64,000 nucleotides of DNA from Scolanthus callimorphus. Taxonomy: Eukaryota > Cnidaria > Anthozoa > Actiniaria > Edwardsiidae. How positions within the stretch are numbered: the stretch's first letter is position 1; each line of letters begins with the position of its first letter. Both the position numbers and the translations under genes were made by a program. The stretch spans positions 19,951,073-20,015,072 of the forward strand of contig CM066912.1 of NCBI GenBank assembly GCA_033964015.1. Direction: 5' to 3'. Under the pieces are notes generated by a model, which was not told where the DNA came from, searched no databases, and worked only from the letters and a program-made list of their open reading frames with translations. Shown here in pieces: positions 8,408-19,934 of the stretch.

Positions 8408-8576
8408 CAAGTCAAATGCTTCTGAAAAATATCCTGCTCGCCAAAAAAAGCTCACCCCACCCCTCAATAGTTAAATGGTCGGCCCCTAAGACCTTCTACC
8501 CTAGGAAACTTTGCGGTCTGGTTGGTCTGGTCACATTTGGCTTTCGACAACGATTCTTAAAAGAGAAAAATATCTA

Positions 8577-8727
8577 TTAGTTACAGCTGTTATAACTGCT
8601 ACTGTCCAGGGCATTTTTCAGTATTGGTGAGGAGGATGAGACGCTAGCAGAGTCACCATCACTGTGTGTCCCAACTGACTCCACAAATATAGAATAGGTG
8701 TACCTCTCATGGCAACACTCCACATAC
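8577..8727 (-). CDS. SLC46-like exon C (C-terminal tail)
   Basis: This exon encodes 49 residues and the stop TAA at 8577-8579. The acceptor ttctcatccccacag is clear and the phase completes the Trp codon of exon B. The tail is polar, with a Ser cluster (SASVSSSS). The carrier is thus complete at the 3' side. Confidence 0.85.
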
Positions 8728-11700
8728 CTGTGGGGATGAGAACAAGAATCATTATTATTATTCAGCCATGTCACTATCGCGATTCTGACTGGCTAAGAGT
8801 ATCCAGTGAAGTCTTGTTGGTTTGTGACGTCACTGTGCAGACAGGCTTGATGCACTGTAATGACGTCATAATGCAAGGCAATAGGTTTGGTCGCCATGTT
8901 GGTTTTATTTCATATTTTGCCAATATTCTCGTTAAATCTGTTATGATTTTTGCCGAGAGATCATTGCTCAGGATGCATAAACATCAACTAGACTATGAAG
9001 ATCCGTTATTGACAAACGGCTATTGACAAACGTAAACTAGTATTTTTACATCACCAAAATTGCGCTAAAATCGTGGCCCCGCTGGTTTAAAGGAGCGGAT
9101 TTACCCTGCATATAATGCAATGCTTTGCCTCCATTTTCGATACTAAAAAACTTAGTGCATTTTACGGTACGAACGCAAGAAAAAAATGGTGATAGCGGGG
9201 TAGTCAAATTACGTACATAATTGACGTTCTCAAAGTCTATAAAAATGTCTTCTAGTTGGTGGTTGGGTCATTTTCAAGACCTGCCATAGTAACAAACGAT
9301 CACAGTTATTTGTAATATCGGTCTGCCTTAAAAGACAATTAATTAAACTTGAACGACGCAGAGAAATTGAGCGGCTGCGCATTCTCCGTGAACGCGAAAA
9401 GCGCGAGCGTCTTGAGCGGGAAAGATGTGAACGTGAAAACGTCGAAAGCGAAAGAATGGAACGCGAACGTAACGAGCGCGACCGTTTGCAGCAGGTTGAT
9501 CATCGCTTCTCAATTACTTTGTGACTTATTTTTATGACTATGTAGCAGGTATTTCAATAAGTGTAACTATCAATGATATGTGATTCGAAACGGTATCCAT
9601 ACCCCTCCAATGAAGGAGGGGGGGGGGGGGGTGAGATATGACCCCACACCTTGGGAATTTTCAGTGACAAAGTGAGTGTGTGGAAAATAAAAATAAAAAC
9701 TGACCCTCCCTCACTCCCCTCTTAAATTAAAATTCCAGTCCCTTCCATGGGCAGGGTGTGGACGTTTTTTCTGGAATCACACAATGTCAATAACAAAGGA
9801 TCACTACTTACAGGGGCGTAGCCAGGAATTTTGGTTGGTGGGGGCTGGGGGGGGGGGGGGGCAGATAGTGAAAACATGGGACGAAAATTTTCAAATTTCC
9901 TCCAGCAAATACAGTAAATGTATGGGAAAATCCCATACATGGGGGGGGGGGCATGGCTACGCCCCTGTCTTACCATATTAGAAAGACTGGAAGTACTAGG
10001 ACTACAGCGCCAACCAAGAATGTTAATCCCGGTAATGACCCATACATGGTTGCAGAGTAGATATTATTGAATATGGCATATGCTAGAAAGAGGCTTATAC
10101 TCTCAATGCAACCAACTGCTGCAAACATTGAACCTGAAATACAGAAAAACCAGAATGAGCGCAACTAGCCAGTGGCATACACAGGAGTTTTAAAAGTTGC
10201 AGTCCCAGCCTTGTGCATACATAGGATTTTGCAAATTACAGGCCAAGCTCATAAATGCAGTACAGTACTTGTATCAAAGTCACCCCACAAATATGCAGCC
10301 TTGTGTCTGCAGGCCCATAAAGGCTGTGTATGCCACTGCCAGCAGGCATTTCATAGAAAGGAGGGACCCATTCTTGTACCCAAAGCTCCCCTGAGCTGGT
10401 CACATTGCACAGGGACAAATTAAACTTTCTGCACATTCAAAATCAGCCAATCAGGAGAGGCTCTGAAATTGCTGTCATCAGAGACACCCCTGTGAGGTGA
10501 TGAGCAAGGGGTCTGAGAATGGGAGGAACACAACTATTAATATGATTCTGGTGATCAATGACAGAAAGTGAATGTACATTTTTGACTAGTATAAAACATC
10601 AGCAAAACAACCATCTTTTTACAGCTAAAACCATTGCATCACGACCCACATTTTCAAAACATCAAATTATGTTGATCTTTTACTTTGCTGTTCTGCCAAA
10701 TGTCTCAGCCAATGAAACTCCTTGCCTGCTCCACCTAGTGCAGTCAATTGCTTTCCACTGAACTAAAACCAGACAATGTTGTGATGGAAAGACAGGCGAC
10801 TGCACTTAGGCAAAAAAGGGCAAGAATTGGCTCATAAATTTGACTGACGGAGCAAAGCCAAAAACATATCTCGATGTTTTGAAAACGTTGTTCTGCGATG
10901 CAATGATTTTAGCTATAACCACATTTGAAAAAAATTTCAACACAATTATGCCAATACCTTGCTGGTCTTGCAAAATCGGCAACCAATGAATTTAATTTAA
11001 TTAAAACATTTCGAATTTCAGAATTTAGCCCACGACCAACTCCAAAGAACGTTGGATGCAAAAAAATGAGGCCGCTCGTGACCACAAATTTTAACTGTAA
11101 TACCCCAAGGAGACGACCATTTGACTTTTGGGGGAGGGGGGGGGGGCTTTTTTGAAAAATAATTTCCTGCACGGCCCGAAGGGCCCAAAAAATCCTGCAT
11201 CCTTTGTTTCAAGGGAAAAATAGACAAGTACAGCAAAAAATACTATTGCTGTCATCAGAGACACCCCTGTGAGGTGATGAGCAAGGGGTTTGAGAATGGG
11301 AGGAACACAACTATTAATATGATTCTGGTGATCAATGACAGGAAGTGAATGTACATTTTTGACTAGTATAAAACATCAGCAAAACAACCATCTTTTTACA
11401 GCTAAAACCATTGCGTCACGACCCACATTTTCAAAACATCAAATTATGTTGATCTTTTACTTTGCTGTTCTGCCAAATGTCTCAGCCAATGAAACTCCTT
11501 GCCCTGCTCCACCTTGTGCAGTCAATTGGCTTTCCACTGAACTAAAACCAGACAATGTTGTGATGGAAAGACAGGCGACTGCACTTAGGCAAAAAAGGGC
11601 AAGAATTGGCACATAAATTTGACTGACGGAGCAAAGCCAAAAACATATCTCAATGTTTTGAAAACGTTGTTCTGCGATGCAATGATTTTAGCTATAACCA

Positions 11701-14411
11701 CATTTGAAAAAATTCAACACAATTATGCCAATACCTTGCTGGTCTTGCAAAACCACTCTTGACATACAAGCCCTTAACACTGATAATGGCATAATAGCCA
11801 GGGCTTCAAGTACAGGTACTGAAAAGAGAAAACATCAAAGTTATATTTGTCAAAGGCATTAGAATTTTGAACACATTGTTCAGGTGGTAACTCAAGCATC
11901 AACATTGCATTGTGTTCCACATGACCAATTGCCAAGCAAACTATATTGAATTACCCTCGCTGGTGAAAAGAGTATCTAGAAAGAGAAGATTGAAGACCGA
12001 AGACCCCCTGAAAAACGAAGACCAAAATGAAGACCCCCTCAAAATCAAATACCAAAAATGAAGACCCCCTAGAAAATGAAGACCCCTAGAATACAAAGAC
12101 TCAAAAACAAAGATCCTAGAAAACAAAGACAAAAATGAAGACCCCCTGGAAAACGAATACCAAAAACAAAGACCTCCTAGAAAATGAAGACCAAATACAA
12201 AGACCCCCTAGAAAATGAATACCAAAAACATAGACCCCCTAGAAAACGAAGACCAAAAACATAGACCCCCAAGAAAACGAAGGCCAAAAACAAAGACCCC
12301 CTAGAAAACGAAGACCAAAAATGAAGATCCCCTAGAAAACGAAGACCAAAAACATAGACCCCCAAGAAAACGAAGGCCAAAAATGAAGATCCCCTAGAAA
12401 ACGAATACCAAAAACATAGACCCCCTAGAAAACAAAGACCAAAAACAAAGACCCCCTAGAAAACGAAGACCAAAAATGAAGAGCCCCTAGAAAACGAAGA
12501 CCAAAAACATAGACCCCCAAGAAAACGAAGGCCAAAAACAAAGACCCCCTAGAAAACGAAGACCAAAAATGAAGACCCCCTAGAAAACGAAGACCAAAAA
12601 CATAGACCCCCAAGAAAACGAAGGCCAAAAACAAAGACCCCCTAGAAAACGAAGACCAAAAATGAAGACCCCCTAGAAAACGAGGACCAAAAACATAGAC
12701 CCCCAAGAAAACGAAGGCCAAAAACAAAGACCCCCTAGAAAACGAAGACCAAAAATGAAGACCCCCTAGAAAACAAAGACCAAAAATGAAGAACTCCTAG
12801 AAAACGAAGACCAAAAACATAGACCCCCAAGAAAACGAAGGCCAAAAACAAAGACCCCCTAGAAAACGAAGACCAAAAATGAAGATCCCCTAGAAAACGA
12901 AGACCAAAAATGAAGACCCCCTAGAAAACGAAGACCAAAAACATAGACCCCCAAGAAAACGAAGGCCAAAAACAAAGACCCCCTAGAAAACGAAGACCAA
13001 AAATGAAGATCCCCTAGAAAACGAAGACCAAAAACATAGACCCCCAAGAAAACGAAGGCCAAAAACAAAGACCCCCTAGAAAACGAAGACCAAAAATGAA
13101 GACCCCCTAGAAAACGAAGACCAAAAACAAAGATCCCCTAGAAAACGAAGACCAAAAATGAGGACCCCTAGAAAACGAAGACCAAAAACGAATGTGATGT
13201 TGTGTAAAAATTGTTTCCGCTGGTTTTGTCAATCTGGATGAATAGGACGAGTCTCTGTTTTTGGTTGTCCTTTTCAAGGGGGTCTTTGTTTTTGGCCAGG
13301 TCACCATTTTTCCCTATATATGGACATAAATAAGAAAGCTGAGTTAACACTTACCTAGAAACAGCATCACCACTGTGTTGGCAAAAGTTGCAAGAACCAA
13401 ACCAGCAATTGCAGAACAGAGTCCAATCTCTATCATCCAGTGATTAGAGAAATTAGGAATCAACTGTAGCAACTTGACAGAAAGAAGGCTTGTGATAAAA
13501 CCACAACTTATAGCTCCATTTAGGTAACCAGCCAAGATAGGGCCAAAGCAGAATGGCCATTTTAGAGAGTACAGCAGCATCAAGTCATCGGTCCCTGTCA
13601 GAGCCATTTCTATCATTCCAAAACAAGCGACATAGATGATCAACATCCATCTATGATTGGACGGACTGGAGAAGACTTTCCACATATCAACAAAATGCTG
13701 TAGGGTTAGCACTTTCACTCGTGTATCTTGGATTATGGTTTCCCGTACGAAAATAATTGTATAAACAATACTTGCAATATGACAAGCAAGGATTAACCAG
13801 AAAGGATTTTCGAAACCCTCGGCACGTATCCAGTAACCACTGATAAACCCTGCCAGCCCACTACCAACACCAATAAGGGTGTCAACGGTAACTATACGTA
13901 AAGTACGATGCCGTTTGCTTGTGATATCTGCAATGTATGCCATACATGCCGCAACTGTGGTGGTAGTATATCCTGATAGGCCACATATAATATTGCCAAT
14001 CAAAAGATATGGTATTGGCAAATTAAGATATACAACCAGAATATATACAATGCATTGTACTATTCTGCCAACTGACGGAATGATTAAAACCATTTTACGT
14101 CCAGCTCGGTCACTCCAAGCTCCTAACAGCAGTGATGTGAACATTGCGGGAATAATAGCAGCAATATTCAAGTAAAGCAACCACAAGGAAGCATCTTTCT
14201 GTGCAATATTTTCTCTTGCTTGTGCTGAGGTGGTGATGTTGATGCAGCTCTGGTTGCTATTTGTGATGATGGTGGCATTTGACAGGCGGTTGTCATCTTG
14301 TGAGAGTAATTTATGATAGATGTACTGTTGGCTGACAGGTGTCAACAAAGCTGCACCAAACAGGGACAGGAAGGCTATTGGTTCGACTGTCACAGGAAAA
14401 CAGCCTCTCAT
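8577..14411 (-). CDS. SLC46-family (PCFT-like) MFS transporter, three exons, 455 aa
   Basis: Minus-strand exons 14411-13355, 10133-9974 and 8727-8577 join with matching phases into 1368 nt, giving 455 residues plus stop, close to the usual 450-460 of SLC46 proteins. Twelve hydrophobic segments are expected. The N-terminus TVEPIAFL begins TM1. A loop with three N-glycosylation sequons (Asn45, 53, 58) follows, then the MFS signature LGAWSDRAGRK (96-106) between TM2 and TM3, and the family block GYWIRAEGFENPFW (191-204). The last exon is a Ser-rich cytosolic tail. SLC46 members are plasma or lysosomal membrane transporters for folates, haem or cyclic dinucleotides; the substrate here cannot be read from sequence. 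ATG 14411 lies 15 bases inside its exon, so 5' untranslated exons lie upstream. Whether an additional coding exon precedes is not excluded. Confidence 0.88.
8750..9010. repeat. Dispersed repeat D, copy 1
   Basis: The segment from TTATTATTCAGCCATG to ACATCAACTAGACTATG matches the reverse complement of about 60090-60360. Shared blocks include AATGACGTCATAA, GCAATAGGTTTGG, CGCCATGTTGG and AGATCATTGCTCAGGAT. The copy lies in the SLC46 intron next to exon C. Confidence 0.75.
9310..9524 (+). pseudogene. Arg/Glu-rich coding-like fragment, SAFB/SLTM-like
   Basis: An open plus-strand frame reads ERRREIERLRILREREKRER and continues RLERERCE.. to DRLQQ before running into a stop at about 9522. Such RE-rich coiled helices with this wording occur in SAFB/SLTM scaffold-attachment factors. 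CAGCAG|GTTGAT at the end could be a splice donor. No neighbouring exon of such a gene is visible, and the segment lies inside an intron of the opposite-strand transporter. It could be a retropseudogene piece or low-complexity coincidence. Confidence 0.35.
9811..9966. mobile_element. MITE with CAGGGGCGTAGCCAGG termini
   Basis: The left end CAGGGGCGTAGCCAGGAAT and the right end GGCTACGCCCCTG are inverted repeats, with G-runs inside each arm. Repeats with this terminal sequence are widespread in animal genomes as non-autonomous DNA elements. It abuts exon B of the transporter. Confidence 0.75.
9974..10133 (-). CDS. SLC46-like exon B (TM11-12)
   Basis: This exon encodes the segment SMFAAVGCIESISLFLAYAI and the last hydrophobic helix, ending VFLI plus two bases of a Trp codon. 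The acceptor is ctgtatttcag, the donor is atatg|gtaaga, and phases fit both neighbours. The family motif 'VGCIE' before TM11 supports SLC46 membership. Confidence 0.9.
10472..11755. repeat. Tandemly duplicated block of about 500 bp, flanking repeat C copy 2
   Basis: The sequence 10472-10975 (from GCTGTCATCAGAGACACC to TTGCTGGTCTTGCAAAA) is repeated almost exactly at 11248-11755. Repeat C copy 2 (11014-11249) lies between the copies. A related segment (TTTTCAAAAAC-GTCAAATTATG, then CTAGTGCAGTCAA) is found at 42002-42240. The whole lies within the SLC46-like intron. Confidence 0.85.
11970..13195. repeat. Minisatellite, GAAGACCCCCTAGAAAACG / AAAAA units, 1.2 kb
   Basis: About 1.2 kb of tandem units of 30 bp or so are built from GAAGACCAAAAATGAAGACC and CCCTAGAAAACGAAGACC, with a higher-order alternation of AAACATAGACCCCCAAG and AAACAAAGACCCCCTAG variants. 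The array is in the large intron of the SLC46-like gene. Minus-strand open frames through it (GVYVFGLRFLG) are periodicity artefacts. Confidence 0.95.
13355..14411 (-). CDS. SLC46-like exon A (first coding exon, most of the protein)
   Basis: This exon encodes residues 1-352 plus one base. The acceptor (minus strand) cttccaccag lies at 14426-14427, so the exon begins at 14425 and the start ATG is at 14411. The donor is tctag|gtaagt at 13355/13354. It contains TM1 to about TM10, the AWSDRAGRK loop and the GYWIRAEG motif. Confidence 0.88.
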
Positions 14412-15780
14412 CTTGTATGAATTATCTGGTGGAAGAAAAAATGTTAAGCCTTCCTGCATGTGCTTTTGGATTATTTGTATTTATTATTTGTGCTTAAAGC
14501 ATGACATAATCTTTTTTTCACTGTTGTTGGAGACGAGACAGAAAACTGAAAGCATTTCCAAAACTTCATAGCAGCATCTTGATTGCCCTATTAGAAACAT
14601 GGCATTTGTTAATTTGGAACACAACTTTATGTTGCCCAAAACTACACAAAATCGTTTGGTGCCCATGCTTAAATTATATGCAACTAACAGTTGATTGAAA
14701 AAGTACTGTGCGATTGTGTGGTTCCAGAAAATATCCATCCCCCCCCACACACACACACAAAAGGGAGTTGAAAAGTGACCACCAACCCACATCAAACCAT
14801 CCCTCTCGAATTTCCAAAGAAAAATGAAAAATACAGTATTTGTATGGAAAAAGTCAGGTAAATTCCACCTCCCCCCACCCTTTGGAATTTCCAATAAAAC
14901 TGAAAATTTGGAGATGAATTTCTCTTAAACTGATTCCTTGCTAGCAGAGGCCTCTTTTCTGCATTTCAGTGGCTAATAATAATCAATGTATGCTAATATG
15001 CGTGCGCATATAGTGGGCTTAAGAAATGGTTAGCAAACCATACAAGGTTGTGGACGGCAGCAAAACAAAGTGAGTTTCAACCCAGGGCAGAGGTCTCTTT
15101 TCCTAGCAACCCTTAGCCAAGAAAATGCAGAGAAAAGAGGGTAAACTAACAAGACAATTATTAATTTACACAAAGTTTATAATTTTTTTGACTAATTAAA
15201 TCTCAGAGGCTTGCTCCCTTATGTACTATATTCTATTTTGCCATTATAGCCTTGCAGTCTTGTCATCAAATATAGACATTTCTAATATTGATCGATTACA
15301 GTACATTGATTGTACTTTTGTATCCTAAGATTATCATCATTATTATTTAAGCTTAGATGTACTAAATTAGTCAATCTTACAAATCAAGATTAAGAATATC
15401 TGTTACTTACACTTACTCGATGAGAACAATGCACTCGTACTAGAACTTCTTCTAGTAGAAGAAGCAAGGTTTTTTACGTCTGATCAAAAGTTCCAAAGTG
15501 AAATCGAACGCTTAATCACGCGACCGGATATAGCCAAGGGGGATCTCGTCATGTTCTAAAGCGGAAAATTTCACACTGACGCATGGCCAGGCTGATTTCT
15601 GTGAACTCGAAGGAAAACAACAGGAAATGGAAATAATACTGCGCCATGCCCCGCCATTTTTGATTTTTAAGAGGAGAGGGCCTGGGTTCACTCCACAGGG
15701 ACCCCGATACTAACGAAGTCAAATGTGTCGCTTTTGTCAAAGCAAGATGAACAACGTTCTCTCCAAAATCTGCAAGTTTT
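14412..15780. other. Upstream region of the SLC46-like gene
   Basis: It is expected to hold the 5' untranslated exon(s) and promoter of the minus-strand transporter. A (CA)n run lies at about 14749-14760. An AATAAT-rich segment and no convincing coding exon were seen. Confidence 0.35.
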
Positions 15781-15785
15781 GACGA

Positions 15786-15873
15786 ACCTTTTGAAAATGT
15801 AGGGTAAGAAATAAGCTAGGAAAACTTCCTAGCTTTTGAAAATGTAGGGTAAGAAATAAGCTAGGAAAACTTC
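15786..15873. repeat. 44-bp direct duplication
   Basis: TTTTGAAAATGTAGGGTAAG followed by AAATAAGCTAGGAAAACTTC occurs twice back to back. Confidence 0.85.
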
Positions 15874-15925
15874 TGGAACTCCAAATGGTAAGTAGAAAGA
15901 GTCATTTTGCAAGTTCTTTTCTTAA

Positions 15926-16625
15926 GGTTACTGAGAACCTTCGCGGCACGTCCTCGGAAAGACAATCATCCTCGTCCTTAGTTTAACCAAAACATGTCAA
16001 CCTATATATTGTTGGAAAGCTTATAGAATGGACTAGCGGGCTATGGCAAAAAGAAATCTCTTTTTGATATCTGTAATTTTTTTTGAAGCATTGATTGAAT
16101 ATTTTGGTGTGCCATTTTCACGAGCTAACGCTGTCGAACTACTGGACCTTGACTCCCAAGTAACATATTATTTTAATCCTTAAAGGTGTTTCTCAAAAAC
16201 CGTGTCTGCGTTTTTTTAAATTTTGTCTAGTTCAAAAGTTATGAATTTTTAAAATTTTTAGAGCGTGAAAATTCAATAAAATTTGACCTTCAAAATTTAA
16301 AAGTTTGATAACTTTTGAACAAAGCAAAATTTTAAAAATCGCAGACACAGTTTTGGAGAAACAACTTTAAGGATTAAAACAATGTGTTACTTGAGAGTCA
16401 AGGTCGAGCTGTTCGACAGGGTTATCTCTTGAAAATGTCACAGACGATTTTTTTATAAAACCTTTAAAAAAATTATATTTACGAAAAAATTATTTCTTTT
16501 TGCAATAGCCCGCTAGTCCATTCCATAAGCTTTCCAACGATATATAGGTTGATATGTTTTCGTTAAACTAAGGACGTGCATGATTGTTTTTTCGAGCACG
16601 TGCGCGAAGGTTCTCAGTAAGCTTA
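15926..16625. mobile_element. Long foldback element, about 700 bp
   Basis: The left arm starts at TTAAGGTTACTGAGAACCTT and the right arm ends at AAGGTTCTCAGTAAGCTTAA. The arms pair over nearly their whole length, including the GGACTAGCGGGCTATGGCAA block and its inverse, and an inner pair around CCGTGTCTGCG. It is non-coding and behaves as one large imperfect palindrome. Confidence 0.85.
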
Positions 16626-18098
16626 ATTCGTAGCAATCCACGCCACCTCCAGAGGCGACATTTAGTTTTGCGCGCCCTCGATCCAACGTACCCGCGGCGT
16701 TGCCCAAAAGCATAGCAACGCTACATTAGCAACAAAGGACGGCTTTGTTTACTGGAAGACTGAGAGCGTCATAAAATTTTCGACCAATAAAAAGACAACT
16801 TCTAAAGAGGTTATAGAGGCGATTTTCGCACAGTGACAAGAGGCAAGATGGTGCTTCCGAACAGTAGCGATAGAACGGCGGAATTCCTTGGAGTATTCGC
16901 TCACCGCGCCGTGAAATTAAGGCCTACAAATTCTCACTGCTATCCAGATGTCTAGTTATGGCATTCATAAATTCAAAGGTGCAAAATCTTCTGAGTTTTC
17001 CTGTTATGAAGACTAATGGATCCGAAGAGATGGATGGCTATGCTAACTCCTGGCGTGGTAAGTTTTTCTTTAGTTTGCGTTTTACGACCTACAACTTGAT
17101 CCAAATATTCAACCGTTAAATCGCTAAATCTGCGCCATATTGAAAACAGTTCAAACACAAGAAGGAGCTCGGTGGGACTTCTCCTTTCCCTGTAGGGTCT
17201 CGTTTAAGTGTATTTTATAGATTTTGGATGTTCACTGATCGCTGAATTCAACTTGAACAAGTTTAAAGCTTATATTTAAGCTTATTTTACAAACGTCGAC
17301 TCTTCCAGCGAGTCTTCAGATTGATTCAGATTCAAGTCAGTTTAAAATTTTCCTTCGCTGTCAGCGCGGAACCGATCTTATAAGAGCTAATGGTGTAGTT
17401 TAGAGTTATAAAAGCTGATGTCCTGATCTGCCACTGAACTTTCTGCTTTCTTCTTTCTTGACTTTTGATGGTATTGTTGTTCTGTTTTCAGGACAGACCT
17501 AGGTAGTGTTCCTCAATAGTTTCTCAGGCGTCGTGATGCGGGATGATGGATGAATGGTCGTGAATTCTTGGCTAAGTTGTTCTAGCTCATGGTGAACGTT
17601 CGCCGAAGAAGCCGAGAGAAAACTTATTCTTTGATGAAGTCAATATCCTGAATTTCAAACTAATTATGAACTTTGGAGGGAAGGTTTCACTTGGAAAGCT
17701 AGCGCGGTAGAGGGCTGCAAATAATGCATTGTCAGAGTTGTATTTCTGTATTTCTTTAGTGATCAAGGTGAAAAATATTCTTAGCATAAAACTGGCTAAC
17801 GTGATGTGTAAATTTGTATATGTATATGGAAATAATTCGGTGAAATAAACCTTACTTAGGTTCTTAACATCCATTACTATAGTTGTATAAGAAATAGGAA
17901 GTGGGGTCAGCACTGAATTCCGTAATAACAGTAAGGGTACAAGTTAGGAAATCTGCTTGAATAGGGATGTGTCAAAGGCACAAGTGATATTGCAACCTTT
18001 ACCAGAATATATAATATATACTGGAACTGTAAACAATTTTTTGTTTTACCGAATTTTCGGCCACGTTTAATGCTGATGAAGAAGACAAAAAACGCTCA
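16626..18098. other. Gene-poor stretch, no supported gene
   Basis: A possible plus-strand splice donor (GGCGTG|GTAAGT) follows a short open frame beginning at the ATG near 17020, but no downstream exon is recognisable. The remainder is AT-rich and lacks family motifs or obvious repeats. Confidence 0.3.
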
Positions 18099-18770
18099 TC
18101 ACATATTTTTACAGTCCAGGCTTTCAGTCTCTGCCATGGTCGCCTGACAAACGGGACACGTGGGCTCTTTTTGGCTTTTAACAAAAATCTCTGCCCAACA
18201 TTCTGAACAGCAATAATGTTCACATTTTAAAGTCTGAATTATTTTAAAGCAAATTGGGCGGTTAAGTTCCGCTTAATATTTCAAACTTCTCGTCCAAGGA
18301 TTCATGCCTATAAGCAAATCCATCCATGAGGCATGGTGTGTAGACTATACGCGCACCGCGTCCGGTTCGACTGCAGCCCGTGTCGCATTTGGTATTCTTC
18401 CACCGACATGATATGAGGCCCTGAATCGCCCGAATCCTCGCGTTTTGCCTTTTTGGTCTTGCTTCTTTAACTGCATCTCCATAGCGCACGTTGGGTTGTT
18501 CTAAAACTTTGGGGTTTCCACGTTTTCACTCAAAAGCACTGATGGAAGAAGCGCGACGGGTCTGGTGTATACGGAGCAAGCTCATCTCCGGGACTGAACT
18601 TTCTCGATGTTTATGCCGAATTTTTGGACCAGCATAGTTTTGTGATCAACGCAACCATAGATAGACTCGTAGCGTTCTTTCAGCCTCTTTGGGCGCTTTC
18701 CATAACCACGGCAGAGGCCCTTGAGTATTTGAAAGTGTTCTGTCCCCGACGCGCTTGCCATAGAAATATC
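18099..18770 (-). pseudogene. Decayed RAG1-like N-terminal zinc/RING region (N-RAG-TP-like)
   Basis: Read on the minus strand across several frameshifts, the segment carries three blocks in the order of the RAG1 N-terminal region. The first is LCRGYGKRPKRLKERYES with a following FGINIEK (18755-18590), compared with CRLCG.. and an I-x-V-x-x-D-x-x-x-x-HP stretch; the second Cys is Tyr. A basic linker follows (18490-18262). Last is a RING-like motif (18262-18099), PICFKIIQTLKCEHYCCSEC then CPVC, in which the first zinc Cys is Arg. RAG1-N-terminus-like genes and relics are known in cnidarians and molluscs. Frameshifts, stops and lost zinc ligands show it is broken. Assignment to RAG1-like rather than another RING protein is by layout only. 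Confidence 0.45.
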
Positions 18771-19377
18771 ACGTTGACTGCGATATTAAGTCAAGCTATG
18801 ACTCGAACACAGCGCAAACTAAAGAAATTCGGACCATGAATTCGAAGAAACAAAGGCATATGGATTATGGAATCACTATTCACTAGAGCAGGAAAACTCA
18901 GAAAGGACTAAAATTTCAAGTTGAATTCTTTGTTTATTTCGACGAAGCTTCCGCCATTACACAACAGTTCCTTGCACTTGATGGTACAATATTCTTGTTC
19001 GATTGCGCGTCACTTCTACTTTGATGAGTGACCTCAGTGCTTTGAACCTCGAGGAATTCAAATATGTCAATCGATTTTAAATATCTTTCAACACTTCTTT
19101 GTGAGACGCGATTTTATTCCCTAGCCTTGCGAGTGCTTCGTGACCCGCCGGTAGGCTATTAGTCATTAACCGGGCTGTTTAATCAGTAACCGCGGTCATA
19201 TTACTAATCCAAGATGGCGGACTTAATGTCGCCTCAGGGGCAGATTGAACGTGGCGTGAATCGTGTATACATATATTTTCCGATTTCTCCTTGTCGTGGT
19301 GAGGATTTATCAATTTTAAAAAGTTTTGATGCCCAATTTCATTAAATAAAAAAAAAAGTTTTGTGGACGGCAGCTCG
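18771..19377. other. No supported feature
   Basis: Intergenic sequence with no recognisable gene or clear repeat structure. Confidence 0.3.
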
Positions 19378-19812
19378 CAGGGGGGGGGGGGGGGGGGGGG
19401 ACTCCCATATTTTTTGGTCGGGGATGATCGTCGGAAATTTTCCGTTTCACCCCTAAAAGATACCAAACATGGCGGGCCATAGTGTGGCTCTAAAAAAAAT
19501 ATTACCCTAAAAGATACCCTAAAGATGAGGTCTTATGTGGCAAGTAGGCGCGAAGGACACAGGTAACAGGGGAAAAATACCCATGAAGACATTTCCGTGT
19601 TTGTTTCTAATTCATCGTCTAATCTCTCTTTTTTACACGGTTTTTAGAAGCACCATCACGAGCAAAAGCAATTTGGACACAGTTTCGGCCCAAAGATACC
19701 AATCTGCCTAAAATTTATTGAAGATCAAGATCACCCCTAAAAGAGACCAAACCAACGTGATTTTAACCCCTAAAAGATACGACGATCATCCCCGGTTAAA
19801 AAATATATATGA
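19378..19812. mobile_element. MITE family B copy
   Basis: The left end is a G-run followed by ACTCCCATATTTTTTGGTCG and GGGATGATCGTCG. The right end is CGACGATCATCCCCGGTTAA and AAAATATA. Inner arms (CCTAAAAGATACC) also pair. It is the same family as 21450-21893 and 5150-5520. Confidence 0.85.
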
Positions 19813-19934
19813 AAAAATATATTATTTGATCGGGGTCCCATGGTACAAAACATGAAATTCCGGTTTTACTATGGATGGAATGGGGATATGAAATCCCAAG
19901 TGGAAACCATGGTAGGCTTTATAGCGTACAAAGT

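Noticed and set aside
11941..13307. Several minus-strand open frames reading GVYVFGLRFLGGLHFW
   Set aside because: These are translations of the minisatellite; periodicity explains them.
14412..14459. Upstream Met (14459) as the SLC46-like start
   Set aside because: A splice acceptor at 14426-14427 lies between it and the conserved sequence, so those residues are intronic.
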